Assembly (NCBI RefSeq): GCF_003344045.1
Contig: NZ_QFWX01000005.1
Span: forward strand, 310,001-374,000
Direction of reading: 5' to 3'
Origin: Marinobacter vulgaris
GTDB lineage: Bacteria > Pseudomonadota > Gammaproteobacteria > Pseudomonadales > Oleiphilaceae
DNA length: 64,000 bases
Positions within the stretch are counted from its first letter, which is position 1; every line of letters begins with the position of its first letter. Under the pieces are notes generated by a model that was given only the letters and a program-made list of their open reading frames with translations, was not told the origin of the DNA and did no database searches. The translations under genes were made by a program, and so were the position numbers. Positions 16,568-26,600 of the stretch are shown here, piece by piece.

Positions 16568-16707
16568 AGCTGCACTCTTGAGAGACTGTTCCAAACAGAG
16601 TATCCGGTTATGTGCTACAACAAAAGTCGCAGGGCACAGGTGACCGGGCTCTGGCCCGAAAACGGACAACCACAACCCACTCAGACAGCAAAGGCACCCT
16701 GACCTGC

Positions 16708-17820
16708 ATGGATGACGAAAACCAGAAAAACCAACCGACTGACGATCCGGGATCCGCCAAACCGGCCCGGTCAGACCTTGCTACACCCCTCAATGGCCTG
16801 TTTGCCCTGGGCATTCTTTACACTCTCTATCTTGCCCATCAGATTGTCCTTCCGATTGTACTGGCTATTCTGACCAGCCTGCTGCTGTTCCCCCTGGTAA
16901 GGAAAGCCTATGAAAAAGCCGGCATTCCCAGGGCGCTCAGTGCGCTGGTGCTGGTGATTCTTGTCCTTGCCGGCCTCGTCGGTATCGGAGTCGCCGTTGC
17001 CACGCCGGCACTTGAGTGGGCGCAAAAGGCGCCGCAGGGCATCTCCCGTTTGCTGGTGGGCGAGAGCGATCTCAAAAGTCAGATCGACAGGGTCAGTGAA
17101 TCCGCCAGGAAGGTGGAGGAGTCAATGGACGAACTCTCGGAAGACGAGGGGGCGCAGGAGCCCACCAATACAGTGGTTCTTCAAACCGACTCATGGCGCA
17201 ACCAGTTGATGACCAAAGCCCGCAACGGCGCCGCCGGCCTTGCCCTTGCGCTGGCACTGACCTACTTCCTGCTGGTGGGTGGCGACCGCATCATCCAGAA
17301 TTTCGTGCGCCAGCTGCCCAGGGGGCAGCGCCGGAACGTTCTCCACATCGCCCGGGATTCCCAGCAGCAGATCGCCCAGTTTCTGGGCGTACTCAGCCTC
17401 AGCAACCTTATCATTGGTATCACCACCGGCCTGGTCTGCTGGGCCGTGGGTCTGCCGGATCCGGTGGTATGGGGACTGCTGGCAGGGCTGGCGAGATTCA
17501 TCCCCTACCTGGGCGTGATCCTCACCATCGGCCTGCTGACCATTGTCTCCGCCACCAGCCTGGATAGTCCCTGGATGATGGCTATAGCACCGGTTGGTTA
17601 CCTGGCCCTGACCGCCACCGTCGGTTTTTTTATCGAGCCCTGGATCCATGGTTTCCGCATGGCGATCAACCCCGTGATTATCTTCGTATCGATTTTCTTC
17701 TGGGGCTGGCTATGGGGCCCTGTCGGCGTTCTCATGGCAGTGCCACTGATGACTGTCATTCAGGTAATCCTGAAACAGATACCGCGGCTGCGCCCCATCT
17801 ATAACGTCATTGCGCGCTAA
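16708..17820 (+). CDS. AI-2E transporter (PerM) family permease
   Basis: A 370-residue polytopic membrane protein. The ATG at 16708 (MDDENQKNQPTDD...) is preferred over the frame opening at 16612, whose leader is basic and unlike the family. After a short cytoplasmic tail come two hydrophobic helices (about 28-95), a periplasmic or cytoplasmic insertion of charged residues (130-170, including EESMDELSEDEGAQEP) and about five further helices. The family includes TqsA (AI-2 export) and Na+/H+ antiporter-like members; the substrate here cannot be set. Confidence 0.85.
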   Translation: MDDENQKNQPTDDPGSAKPARSDLATPLNGLFALGILYTLYLAHQIVLPIVLAILTSLLLFPLVRKAYEKAGIPRALSALVLVILVLAGLVGIGVAVATPALEWAQKAPQGISRLLVGESDLKSQIDRVSESARKVEESMDELSEDEGAQEPTNTVVLQTDSWRNQLMTKARNGAAGLALALALTYFLLVGGDRIIQNFVRQLPRGQRRNVLHIARDSQQQIAQFLGVLSLSNLIIGITTGLVCWAVGLPDPVVWGLLAGLARFIPYLGVILTIGLLTIVSATSLDSPWMMAIAPVGYLALTATVGFFIEPWIHGFRMAINPVIIFVSIFFWGWLWGPVGVLMAVPLMTVIQVILKQIPRLRPIYNVIAR

Positions 17821-17864
17821 TGCTATCCTGACTGCATATCCTCCAAAAAAGGAGCAGAAAGCCC

Positions 17865-19010
17865 ATGATCCCGAAGACCATGAAAGCGATGCTGCTCACC
17901 GGCCACGGTGGCATTGAAAAACTGGAATACACCCAGGACGTTCCCACTCCCGAACCGGATGCGGGGGAGGTTCTCGTGCGGGTAACCGCTACCGCCAAAA
18001 ACAACACCGATCGCAAGGCCCGTGAAGGCCTTTATCCCACCAAGGAAAAGGGCGAGGTCACCTCTTTCCAGATGGGTGGCTCAGCCACGCTGACTTTCCC
18101 CCGCATTCAGGGCGCGGACGTCGTTGGCCATGTCGTCGCTGTGGGTGAGGGTGTTGACGAGGCGCGGATTGGGCAGCGCGGCCTGCTGGATTTCAACCTG
18201 TACGCTGACGACCGCCGGGATATCAACCTTACACCGGACTACTACGGTCATGGTGCTGACGGTGGGTTTGCCGAGTACATCGCCGTTCCCTCCGACCAGT
18301 TCCATCATGTCGACAATACCGACCTTGCGGATGCCGAGCTTGCGTCCATGGGCATGTGCTCCTACCAGACCGCCTTGCACATGCTCACCTCTGCAAGGGT
18401 GAAGGCGGGTGAACACATACTGGTTACCGGCGCCAGCGGCGGTGTTGGCACCGCCCTTATCCAGCTGTGCCGGATCATGGGTGCGATTCCCTATGCGCTG
18501 AGCCAGCAGGACAAGGCAGAGGCGCTACTGAAACTCGGAGCTGCAGCGGTACTGGATCGGTCGGACATGACCAGCTTCACCGACAAGGTGCGCGCGGTGA
18601 CCGGTGGTCGGCCCATTGATGCGGTGATGGATCTGGCCGGTGGCGATATGACCGACCAGTTTATCGACACCATGATCTTCGACATGAACAGCCGCGACGA
18701 CTATCCCCGCTTAAGCATTGCCGGTGCCAGCGCGGGCAATGTCAGCGAAATCATGTGGACCCGGATCTATCTCTATCAGGTTCAGGTTTTCGGAGTGTCA
18801 CATGGTACCCGGGAAGAAGCGGAGCAACTGGTCGCTTGGATTCGCAGCGGCCAGCTGAAACCGGTGTTGCACGCCGCTTTCAGACTCTCCGAGTTGCACC
18901 AAGCGGAACGCTACTTCGTCAACCGCAACAGCAACTATCTGGGCAAGATCGTGATTGTCCCCGACGCCCAGTGGGCGGAGCATGGCGCCCCTTTTGCCCT
19001 GGAGAAGTAA
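17865..19010 (+). CDS. MDR-family alcohol dehydrogenase / quinone oxidoreductase
   Basis: A 381-residue medium-chain dehydrogenase/reductase. The N-terminal GroES-like domain is followed by a Rossmann fold with VTGASGGVGTALIQLCRIMGA (about residues 188 onward, AxxGxxG form). The zinc ligands of classical alcohol dehydrogenases are not evident, so it is probably an NADPH-dependent quinone or enone reductase; the call is by fold. AAAGGAG precedes the ATG. Its stop lies 2 bases before the proline-racemase-family gene, so they share a transcript and perhaps a pathway. Confidence 0.82.
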   Translation: MIPKTMKAMLLTGHGGIEKLEYTQDVPTPEPDAGEVLVRVTATAKNNTDRKAREGLYPTKEKGEVTSFQMGGSATLTFPRIQGADVVGHVVAVGEGVDEARIGQRGLLDFNLYADDRRDINLTPDYYGHGADGGFAEYIAVPSDQFHHVDNTDLADAELASMGMCSYQTALHMLTSARVKAGEHILVTGASGGVGTALIQLCRIMGAIPYALSQQDKAEALLKLGAAAVLDRSDMTSFTDKVRAVTGGRPIDAVMDLAGGDMTDQFIDTMIFDMNSRDDYPRLSIAGASAGNVSEIMWTRIYLYQVQVFGVSHGTREEAEQLVAWIRSGQLKPVLHAAFRLSELHQAERYFVNRNSNYLGKIVIVPDAQWAEHGAPFALEK

Positions 19011-19012
19011 CG

Positions 19013-20056
19013 ATGCCCCCTGAGCTCAATCTGCAACTTATGGATACCCATGCCGGCGGTGATGTAAGCCGAATTGTCACTGGCGGTATCGTCAAACTTC
19101 CGGGAGCCACCGTACGGGCCCAGATGGAATACCTCCGCGACGAGGCCGACGGCTTGCGCCGGCTTCTGCTGGAAGAGCCTTACGGCATCCCCGAGATGTC
19201 CGTTGACCTTCTGGTGGCGCCTACGGACCCGGAGGCGGTTGCCGGGTACATCATTATGGAGGTCATGGGGTATCCGATTTACTCGGGCTCCAACACCATT
19301 TGCACGGCTACGGCGGTACTTGAAGCCGGCATCGTACCCAAACGCGAGGGCTTGCAAAGCTTCGCGCTCGAGGCCCCTGCAGGCCTTGTCCACATCGATG
19401 CCCTCGTGCGTGACGGTGTCGTGGAGGCGATCACCTGTGGAGGGCTTCCCAGCTACATCGATACCTACAAAACAAGCATTCACGTTCCCTCCATTGGCGA
19501 TGTTACCTACAGTGTGGCCTACAGCGGCGGCTTTTACGCCATGGTGGATGCCACCAGCCTGGGGTTCTCACTGACTCTCGACGAGGAAAGAAAGCTCAGC
19601 GAATGTGCCTACCATATTATTGAGGCCATTCAGGCGGAACGGGGTTTTTCCCATTACATACTGGGAGATGTAGGGCCGATGCCATTCCTTCATTTCATGG
19701 GACCGGTGGAGCAGCGGTCTGACCATTCCTACCGCTCCCGCTCGGCCACCTACGTGCACCCGGGCGTGATCTGCCGCAGCACCACGGGCACCGGAACCTC
19801 GGCCCGGCTGGCGCTAATGAACTACGAAGGCACAATCCAGCCGGGTGACCGCCTGGAAACTGTCTCCCTGCGGGAAACCGGTTTTATCGGTGAGTTCACA
19901 GGTGTTCGCCAGGAAGGAGACCACCAGGTGGTGGAGAACACCATTACCGGCAGGAGCTACGTGCTGAGCCGGGGAGACATCATCGTGAACTGTGACGACC
20001 CGTTGGTAGACTGTGGCGGACTCACCCACATTCTGACCAGTGCCCATCCGGAGTGA
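19013..20056 (+). CDS. Proline racemase family enzyme, possible trans-3-hydroxyproline dehydratase
   Basis: A 347-residue proline-racemase-fold protein. ATG 19013 follows the dehydrogenase stop by two bases; the longer frame from 18755 overlaps that gene and is rejected. The first catalytic position is C97 in SNTICTATA and the second is T258 in CRSTTGTGTSARLA, where racemases have Cys. A Cys/Thr pair is the pattern of trans-3-hydroxy-L-proline dehydratases, but the usual CGH after the first Cys is CTA here, marking a divergent subgroup. No pyrroline-2-carboxylate reductase is nearby, so the reaction remains open. Confidence 0.8.
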   Translation: MPPELNLQLMDTHAGGDVSRIVTGGIVKLPGATVRAQMEYLRDEADGLRRLLLEEPYGIPEMSVDLLVAPTDPEAVAGYIIMEVMGYPIYSGSNTICTATAVLEAGIVPKREGLQSFALEAPAGLVHIDALVRDGVVEAITCGGLPSYIDTYKTSIHVPSIGDVTYSVAYSGGFYAMVDATSLGFSLTLDEERKLSECAYHIIEAIQAERGFSHYILGDVGPMPFLHFMGPVEQRSDHSYRSRSATYVHPGVICRSTTGTGTSARLALMNYEGTIQPGDRLETVSLRETGFIGEFTGVRQEGDHQVVENTITGRSYVLSRGDIIVNCDDPLVDCGGLTHILTSAHPE

Positions 20057-20113
20057 CCGCTTAGCGCCTGCCATTTCGTGGTCTGATGGCTTTGGGGCGG
20101 GCTTGCGTGGTGA

Positions 20114-20180
20114 CATCTGTATTTTTTTGAAAAAGAACTCGCTTCGCTCAGACATCTTTTTCTGGCAAAAAATCCAGATG
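20114..20180. repeat. Nested hairpin in convergent intergenic region
   Basis: Outer arms CATCTGTATTTTTT (20114-20127) and AAAAAATCCAGATG (20167-20180) pair with one mismatch; inner arms GAAAAAGA (20129-20136) and TCTTTTTC (20155-20162) pair perfectly around an 18-base loop. Placed between the convergent proline-racemase-family gene and ilvM, with A/T runs on both sides, it can act as a bidirectional terminator. The loop sequence AACTCGCTTCGCTCAGACA looks like that of dispersed intergenic elements. Confidence 0.6.
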
Positions 20181-20240
20181 CCACCCCCCTATCCGCCCGC
20201 AAACCGGCAGGCTGCGAAAAGGAGGGCAATCCGAAACGCC

Positions 20241-20519
20241 TCAGGCAGTCTGAACCTGAACACCCGAAGCCTGCCCGGGAGTGACCTCCGCCACTGTGTG
20301 CAGCTTCTCCAGTTGCGACTGGAGCATGGAAATCGGACGGGTGCCTTCTAGGGTCAGGGCGATATCAATGTGATCCCCAGCGGACTCGACCGCCATTCTC
20401 GCGATGCGGAAGCCGCGAACACGGATCACCTGGCACAGGCGCTCCAGGGCGGCGGCTTCCCGGGACATGCGGCAGTTGAGGGTGTAGCTCGGCATTGAGA
20501 TGTATGTTTGCGAGGTCAT
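20241..20519 (-). CDS. ilvM: Acetolactate synthase II, ACT-domain regulatory subunit
   Basis: A 92-residue single ACT-domain protein of the IlvM type (PSYTLNCRMSREAAALERLCQVI-like start). It is the small subunit that stabilises and modulates IlvG. The start overlaps the end of ilvG by 4 bases, as in enteric ilvGM. Being shorter than IlvN and IlvH it fits the IlvM class. It is the last gene before a convergent hairpin; the ilvEDA genes of the enteric operon do not follow. Confidence 0.9.
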   Translation of the reverse strand: MTSQTYISMPSYTLNCRMSREAAALERLCQVIRVRGFRIARMAVESAGDHIDIALTLEGTRPISMLQSQLEKLHTVAEVTPGQASGVQVQTA

Positions 20520-22216
20520 GCGATGTGCTCCTTGCTGGCAGGGCTGGTGCGTCGGGTTTCGTCGATCATGTCGCGGTTGCTGGCGCCGGGTTTGACGATA
20601 GGCCAGACGTTTTCTTCCCGGCTGATGGCGACGTGCAACAGCATCGGGCCGTTGAAGGCGAGGATGGTCTCGATGCCGCGGCGGATCTGGTCGGTGCGTT
20701 CGATGTACAACGCCGGGATGTCGAAGGCGCGCGCCATGGCCACGAAGTCCGGGTTGTCATCCAGGCTTATCTGGCTTTCCCGGTTGTTGTAGAACAGCTC
20801 CTGCTGCTGGCGCACCATGCCCAGGCACTGGTTATCCATGACGATGAGTTTTAGCGGCAGGTTGTAGCGTCGGATGGTGGCCAGTTCCTGGGCGTTCATC
20901 ATGAACGAGCCATCGCCGGTGACATTGATGACCGTGCTCTGACGGTCGGCGAACTGGGCCCCGATCGCGGCCGGCAGGCCGAAGCCCATGGTGCCCAAAC
21001 CGCCACTGGTGAGGTGGTGACGCGGGTGATCGAATTGGTAGTGCTGGGCGACCCACATCTGGTGCTGGCCGACGTCGCAGGCAATAACGGTGTCGTCCGG
21101 GGCGATCCGCGATAGCTGTCGTATGAAAGCGGGGCCGGTGATAGGGGCGAGGGGTTCTTCATTGTCGGCCGCTTGGAAGCCGCCCATGGTGTGCCAGTTG
21201 CGGCACTGTGTCTGCCATTCGCTGATGGCCAGTGGTCTGTGTACCAAAGCGTCGGTCAGGGCCGTCAGGATGTCGTTCAGATCTCCGCGGATGGCGAGGT
21301 CGGCCGGGCGCAGTTTGTTGATTTCAGCAGCATCGGCATCGATGTGAATCATTCTGGCGTTGGGGGCGAAGCCGTCCAGTCTGCCGGTGGCGCGGTCGTC
21401 CAGCCGGGCGCCGATGACCAGTAACAGGTCGCACTCGTCAACGGCCCTGTTGGCGGCGCGGGAGCCGTGCATGCCAAGCATGCCGAGATTCCAGGGGTTG
21501 TGTTTGCCGGGGTTCCCGATGCCCTTGAGGGTAACCACAGCCGGCAACGTGGAGGACTCGGCAAATACCCGGAACTGGTCCTCGGCATTGGCCAGGCTGA
21601 CACCGCCTCCGCTGTAGAGCAGTGGCTTGCGGGCGGCTCGCAGCATGGCCAGCGCCTGGGTCAGTTCCGGGTGGCTGTTTTCCTCTGGTTCCGGTGCGGG
21701 GAAGGGCGCATCGGCAACCTCGGCAAGCAGAAGATCCTTCGGGATATCAATCCACACCGGGCCCGGTCGACCACTCCGGGCGAGTGCCATGGCCTCTGCC
21801 ATGATGGCGGGCAGGGTATTCGCGTCATCAATCAGATAGCTGTGTTTGACGATGCCCAGGGTCATGCCCAGTACGTCGGTTTCCTGGAAAGCGTCGGTAC
21901 CGATCAGGCCGGAGGGGACCTGGCCGGTGATCACCAGCATGGGGATGGAATCCCGGTGGGCGTTGGCAACACCGGTAATCAGGTTGGTAGCACCGGGGCC
22001 AGAGGTGGCAATGCAAACTCCAAGCTTGCCACTGGCGCGGGCGTAACCGTCTGCGGCAAGGGCGCAGCCCTGTTCGTGGCGGCACAGCACGTGTTCCACA
22101 CCCACATCATCCACCAGCGCGTCGTATAGCGGCATGATACAGCCGCCGGGATAACCGAATACCGTGCTGATGTTGTGGCGGTGGAAGGCTTGAAGAATGT
22201 GTTGTGCGCCGTTCAT
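20516..22216 (-). CDS. ilvG: Acetolactate synthase II, catalytic subunit
   Basis: A 566-residue thiamine-diphosphate enzyme condensing pyruvate with pyruvate or 2-ketobutyrate, first common step of valine, leucine and isoleucine synthesis. Seen in order: GYPGGCIMPLYDAL, the catalytic-Glu region VLCRHEQGCALAADGYARA, TSGPGATNLITGVA, the FAD-binding middle domain, and the ThDP motif GDGSFMMNAQELAT through NNRESQ. An AGG-rich site precedes the ATG. Expression is probably controlled by transcription attenuation through the leader peptide and terminator just upstream. The reading frame is intact, unlike the frameshifted ilvG of E. coli K-12. Confidence 0.95.
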   Translation of the reverse strand: MNGAQHILQAFHRHNISTVFGYPGGCIMPLYDALVDDVGVEHVLCRHEQGCALAADGYARASGKLGVCIATSGPGATNLITGVANAHRDSIPMLVITGQVPSGLIGTDAFQETDVLGMTLGIVKHSYLIDDANTLPAIMAEAMALARSGRPGPVWIDIPKDLLLAEVADAPFPAPEPEENSHPELTQALAMLRAARKPLLYSGGGVSLANAEDQFRVFAESSTLPAVVTLKGIGNPGKHNPWNLGMLGMHGSRAANRAVDECDLLLVIGARLDDRATGRLDGFAPNARMIHIDADAAEINKLRPADLAIRGDLNDILTALTDALVHRPLAISEWQTQCRNWHTMGGFQAADNEEPLAPITGPAFIRQLSRIAPDDTVIACDVGQHQMWVAQHYQFDHPRHHLTSGGLGTMGFGLPAAIGAQFADRQSTVINVTGDGSFMMNAQELATIRRYNLPLKLIVMDNQCLGMVRQQQELFYNNRESQISLDDNPDFVAMARAFDIPALYIERTDQIRRGIETILAFNGPMLLHVAISREENVWPIVKPGASNRDMIDETRRTSPASKEHIA

Positions 22217-22240
22217 GGTCGTTTTCCCTTTTCCTGCTGC

Positions 22241-22277
22241 AAAAAAAAGCCCCCGGGACCTTTCGGTGCCGGGGGCT
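22241..22277 (-). terminator. ilvG attenuator terminator
   Basis: Read on the minus strand, AGCCCCCGGCACC, a GAAA loop and GGTCCCGGGGGCT form a 13-bp stem with one mismatch, followed by eight T. It lies 25 bases before the ilvG ATG. Its 5' arm AAGCCCCCGG is exactly complementary to CCGGGGGCTT inside the leader ORF (about 22326-22335), which supplies the competing antiterminator. Confidence 0.88.
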
Positions 22278-22300
22278 TCTCGTGTCTTGTCAGGTTGTTG

Positions 22301-22393
22301 CTATCTCACCCGCTTGTCCACGCAAAAGCCCCCGGACGGTACCACGACCACCAGGACTAGCTTTACGAGAACGACGACTGCGTTGAGGTTCAT
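22301..22393 (-). CDS. ilvL: ilvGM leader peptide
   Basis: A 30-codon ORF beginning ATG AAC CTC and ending TAG. It encodes a run VVVLVKLVLVVVV at residues 6-18, with 11 Val and 4 Leu in total and no Ile. The codons directly after the run (TCC GGG GGC TTT) form the antiterminator strand. Stalling at the valine codons when charged Val-tRNA is scarce would free this strand to pair with the terminator's 5' arm and let transcription continue into ilvG. This is the classical attenuation logic; the mechanism is inferred from sequence. Confidence 0.88.
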   Translation of the reverse strand: MNLNAVVVLVKLVLVVVVPSGGFCVDKRVR

Positions 22394-22436
22394 AAAATCA
22401 GGATCGGCTCTGAATCTGTGAGACATTTATGTGTAG

Positions 22437-22466
22437 AATCTACCCCACGGAAATAACCGGATGCAA
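22437..22466 (-). promoter_or_regulatory. Possible sigma-70 promoter of the ilvLGM operon
   Basis: On the minus strand a TTGCAT (22461-22466) and a TAGATT (22437-22442) are separated by 18 bases, which would start transcription near 22430, about 37 bases before the leader ATG. The match is moderate and rests on position as much as on sequence. Confidence 0.4.
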
Positions 22467-22540
22467 CCGTTTTCTGGCTGTTTTTCAGACATGCACCCGG
22501 GTGCAAACCGACATCATCCGTTTCAATCTGTGAGCAGGCA

Positions 22541-23623
22541 ATGACCAAAGCAAAACTGGGATCCATCGGCCTGTCCTTTCTGGTACTGGTTTTACTGGTT
22601 ATCTGGATGGCCACCGGAGAGGTCAAGGAAGCCCGCGAAGAGGCGCCGGAAACTTCGCCTGAGGAAAAGGCCGTTGCGCCCTCGGTACAGGTGGATACGC
22701 TGCAGGCAAGGCTCTACGCACCGGCACTGATGGTGCAGGGTCAACTGGAGCCCTGGCGGGCCGTGGTCATAGGCGCGCGAGCTTCAGGCACCGTGGATGA
22801 GCTGATGGTGGAGCAGGGCGACAGGATCAACGAGGGGGATGTTCTGTTACGGCTGTCCGAGGATGGTCGCGGTACAGCGGTGGAACAGTGGCAATCCCGC
22901 ATCCGTAAACTGGAGGCGGATCTTGCCGCCGCCCAGCAGCTCCGTGCCCGCGATCTCGCCTCCGAATCCGAATTGCTGACCCTGCAGAGTGAACTCTCCG
23001 CTGCCAAAGCCGAACTGGCACGGGCACGGCTGGTGATGGACAATCTGACCCCGCGTGCCCCCTTCGACGGTACGGTCAATCGACGCGACGTGGATCTTGG
23101 TGACCTGGTTCAGGTGGGCTCGCCATTGCTTGAGCTGGTCCGGATAGATCGCCTGAAAGCAACCGGCCAGATTCCACAGCAGTCCGTGGGCAATGTAAAG
23201 GAGGGCCAGCCGGTTTCGATCGGTACCCTGGATGGTGAAACGCTGGAAGGCCGGGTGAGTTTCGTGGCCAGCGCCGCAGACCGGGAAACCCGCAGTTTTG
23301 CCGTGGAAGTGACGGTGGAAAATCCTGAACGCAAGCGGGTGGCGGGTGGAAGCGCAACGCTCAGGATCTCGCTGCCGGAGGTCAGGGCCATGTTTATCTC
23401 GCCGGCCTATCTGAGCCTTGGTGACGATGGCCGTCCCGGCGTCCGCTATGTGGGCGAAAACAACCAGGTGGTGTTCACCACCGTCAAGTTGCTGAATGTC
23501 ACCACAGACGGGGCCTGGGTGACCGGCCTGCCGGAAGAAATCCGTCTGATCACACGGGGGGCCGGATTCGTGTCCATCGGGCAGCAGGTACGCCCGGTCA
23601 ATCGTGATGCGGACCGGGGCTGA
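22541..23623 (+). CDS. RND efflux periplasmic adaptor (membrane fusion protein)
   Basis: A 360-residue HlyD/AcrA-type adaptor. An N-terminal hydrophobic segment (residues 6-24) anchors it; residues 60-110 and 160-200 form the split biotinyl-lipoyl domain (ARASGTVDELMVEQGDRINEGD and NLTPRAPFDGTVNRRDVDLGDLV-type phrases) flanking a coiled-coil hairpin (about 110-155), followed by beta-barrel and membrane-proximal domains. It bridges the downstream RND pump to an outer-membrane channel, which is not encoded here. It starts on the plus strand divergent from ilvLGM. Confidence 0.9.
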   Translation: MTKAKLGSIGLSFLVLVLLVIWMATGEVKEAREEAPETSPEEKAVAPSVQVDTLQARLYAPALMVQGQLEPWRAVVIGARASGTVDELMVEQGDRINEGDVLLRLSEDGRGTAVEQWQSRIRKLEADLAAAQQLRARDLASESELLTLQSELSAAKAELARARLVMDNLTPRAPFDGTVNRRDVDLGDLVQVGSPLLELVRIDRLKATGQIPQQSVGNVKEGQPVSIGTLDGETLEGRVSFVASAADRETRSFAVEVTVENPERKRVAGGSATLRISLPEVRAMFISPAYLSLGDDGRPGVRYVGENNQVVFTTVKLLNVTTDGAWVTGLPEEIRLITRGAGFVSIGQQVRPVNRDADRG

Positions 23624-23628
23624 CCGAC

Positions 23629-26600
23629 ATGCGAACCCTGATATTCGCAGCCCTCGACCGCAGCCGCACCACGCTCCTGATGCTGCTCTTCCTGATCCTG
23701 GGAGGCATCGCTGCCTTTCAGGCCCTGCCCAAGGAAGCCAACCCGGACGTCACCATTCCAATGATCTATGTCTCCATGACCCTCGAAGGCATCAGCCCCG
23801 AGGATGCTGAGCGACTGCTTATCCGGCCCATGGAGCAGGAGTTGCGCTCTCTTGAAGGCATCAAGGAAATGCGGGGCACCGCATCCGAGGGGCATGCGTC
23901 GGTAATGCTGGAGTTCGACGCCGGCTTCGATCCGGACATGGCGCTTCAGGATGTGCGGGAGAAAGTTGATACCGCCCGCAGCAAGCTGCCCCGGGAGGCA
24001 GACGAGCCGCGGGTCAACGAGATCAACGTGGCGCTGTTCCCGGTGATGTCTGTCGGCCTCTCCGGACCGCTTTCGGAGCGTGAGCTGGTGACCATTGCCC
24101 GCCGGTTGCAGGATGCCATCGAGGGGATTCCGGAAGTGCTGGAAGTGGATATTGGCGGTGACCGGGAAGACCTGCTGGAGGTTGTGGTGGATCCCCAGGT
24201 GCTGGAAAGCTACGGCATCGATTTTGACCAGTTGGCGTCACTGGTGAGCCGCAACAACCAGCTGGTGGCCGCAGGCAGTCTGGATACCGGCGCCGGGCGC
24301 ATGACCATGAAGGTGCCTGGTGTGATCGAGTCGGTAGAGGATGTCATGTCCATGCCCATCAAAGTGGATGGCGATACCGTGGTCACCTTCGGGGACGTGG
24401 CCATGCTCCAGCGTACCTTCAAGGACCCCACAGGTTACGCCCGGATCAACGGAGAGCCGGCGCTGGTGCTGGAAATCTCCAAGCGTGCCGGCGCCAACAT
24501 TATTGAAACCGTTGGTCAGGTGAAAGAATTGATCAGTGCGGCAGAGTCGGAGTTGCCGGAAGAACTCGACGTCCGTTACATCATGGACCAGTCCGGTGAC
24601 GTGCGGGACATCCTCAGTGACCTGCTCAACAACGTTCTCACCGCCATTGTACTGGTGATTATCCTGATCATTGCCGCCATGGGCCCCCGCTCGGCCCTGT
24701 TGGTCGGGCTGACCATCCCGGGAGCCTTCCTTACCGCCATGCTGGTGATATGGGGGATGGGGCTGACGCTCAATATTGTCGTTCTGTTCAGCCTGATTCT
24801 GGTAGCGGGCATGCTGGTGGACGGGGCGATTGTGGTGTCGGAGCTGGCAGACCGGAATCTCTCCGAGGGCCAGAGTGTGAAGTCCGCATGGGGCGAGGCG
24901 GCCAGCCGCATGGCCTGGCCCATTATCGCCTCCACCGCGACCACCCTGGCGGTGTTTGTCCCCTTGTTGTTCTGGCCCGGCGTGGTGGGGGAGTTCATGA
25001 AATTCCTTCCGATTACGGTCATCATCTGCCTGACCGCGTCGCTGGCGATGGCGCTGGTGTTTCTGCCGGTTCTCGGGAGTATCAGCGGTGGCAGGCGCAA
25101 GCGCCAGGCGTCACCAGACGGGCGCATAACCGGGCTGTACCGGAACCTGCTGGGCCGCTTGCTGGTGATGCCGGGGCTTACGCTGCTGGGTGTATTGGTT
25201 GTGGTTGTGGTGATTTACGTGGCATACGGCAAGTTCAACCACGGCGTGGAATTCTTTCCCGATGTCGAGCCCGATTCAGCGCAGGTCCAGGTGAGGGCGC
25301 GGGGTGATCTCTCCGTGCAAGAGCGGGATGCCATTGTGCGGGAAGTTGAGCAGCGGCTGCAGGGGCTGCCGGAAGTGAAAGCCCTGTATGCCCGCTCCAT
25401 GGTCAGCGCCGGCAACCAGATGGCACCGGACGTTATCGGCGTGCTTCAGTTCCAGTTTACCGACTGGTTCGAGCGCCGCTCCGCCTCCCGGATTCTCGAG
25501 GACTTCCGCGAGCGCACGGCGGATATTCCCGGTATTGAACTGGAATTTCGCAAGCAGGAGGGAGGACCGGCCGGCGGCAAACCCATCGAACTCATGGTCA
25601 GCGGTCTCGACAGTAACAGGCTTGATCAGTATGTCGGCCTTATCCAGGATCGTATGGCAACGATCGGCGGCTTCGTCGATGTCGAAGATGACCGCAGCCT
25701 GCCGGGCATCGAGTGGCGCCTGAACGTGGACCGGGCGTCCGCCGCCCGTTTCGGTTCCGATGTGCTGAGTGTGGGCAGCGCCGTGCGGCTCATCACCAAC
25801 GGCCTGGTGCTGGCAACCTATCGCCCCGAGGATGTGCGCGATGAGGTGGATATCGCGGTACGGGTACCCAACAACTGGCGCGAGCTGGATCAGTTCCAGC
25901 GCCAGACCATCCATACCCAACGCGGGCAGGTCCCGCTCTCGGAGTTTGTGGCGCTGGAGCCGGGAGACAAGACGGGAAGCATCGTGCGGGTGGATGGGCA
26001 GCGGACCGTGACCATCAAGTCGGATGTGGAGCCCGGGCGCACGGTCGACGAATTGTTGAAAACCCTGCAGCAGGAAATGCCGGAAACCCCGGAGGGTATA
26101 TCCGTTCGTTTTGCCGGTGAAAATGAAGATCAGCAGCAGGCGTCCAACTTTCTCGCCTCCGCCTTTATGGTGGCTATTGCGCTGATGCTGCTGATCCTGG
26201 TTACCCAGTTCAACTCCCTGTACCAGACCCTGCTGATTCTGTCGGCCATTGTGCTCTCCACTGCGGGGGTACTGCTGGGTCTGCTGCTCAACGGGCAGTC
26301 CTTCGGCATCGTGATGGTGGGCATGGGCATTATTGCCCTGGCAGGCATTGTGGTGAACAACAACATCATTCTCATCGACACCTATAACCAGATGCGGAAA
26401 AGCGGCACGGAAGCCTTCGAGGCCGCGCTGGAAACCGGTTGCCTGCGTTTCCGCCCGGTACTGTTGACCGCCATCACCACGATTCTGGGACTGATGCCGA
26501 TGGTGCTGGGGGTGAACGTGGACCTGGTGACGCCGTCCCTGGGGCTGGGTGCGCCCTCAACCCAGTGGTGGACCCAGCTCTCCAGTGCCATCGCCGGCGG

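Noticed and set aside
18755..19012. Extended N-terminus of the proline-racemase-family protein
   Set aside because: It is the antiphase reading of the dehydrogenase C-terminus; ATG 19013 has the correct position and family start.
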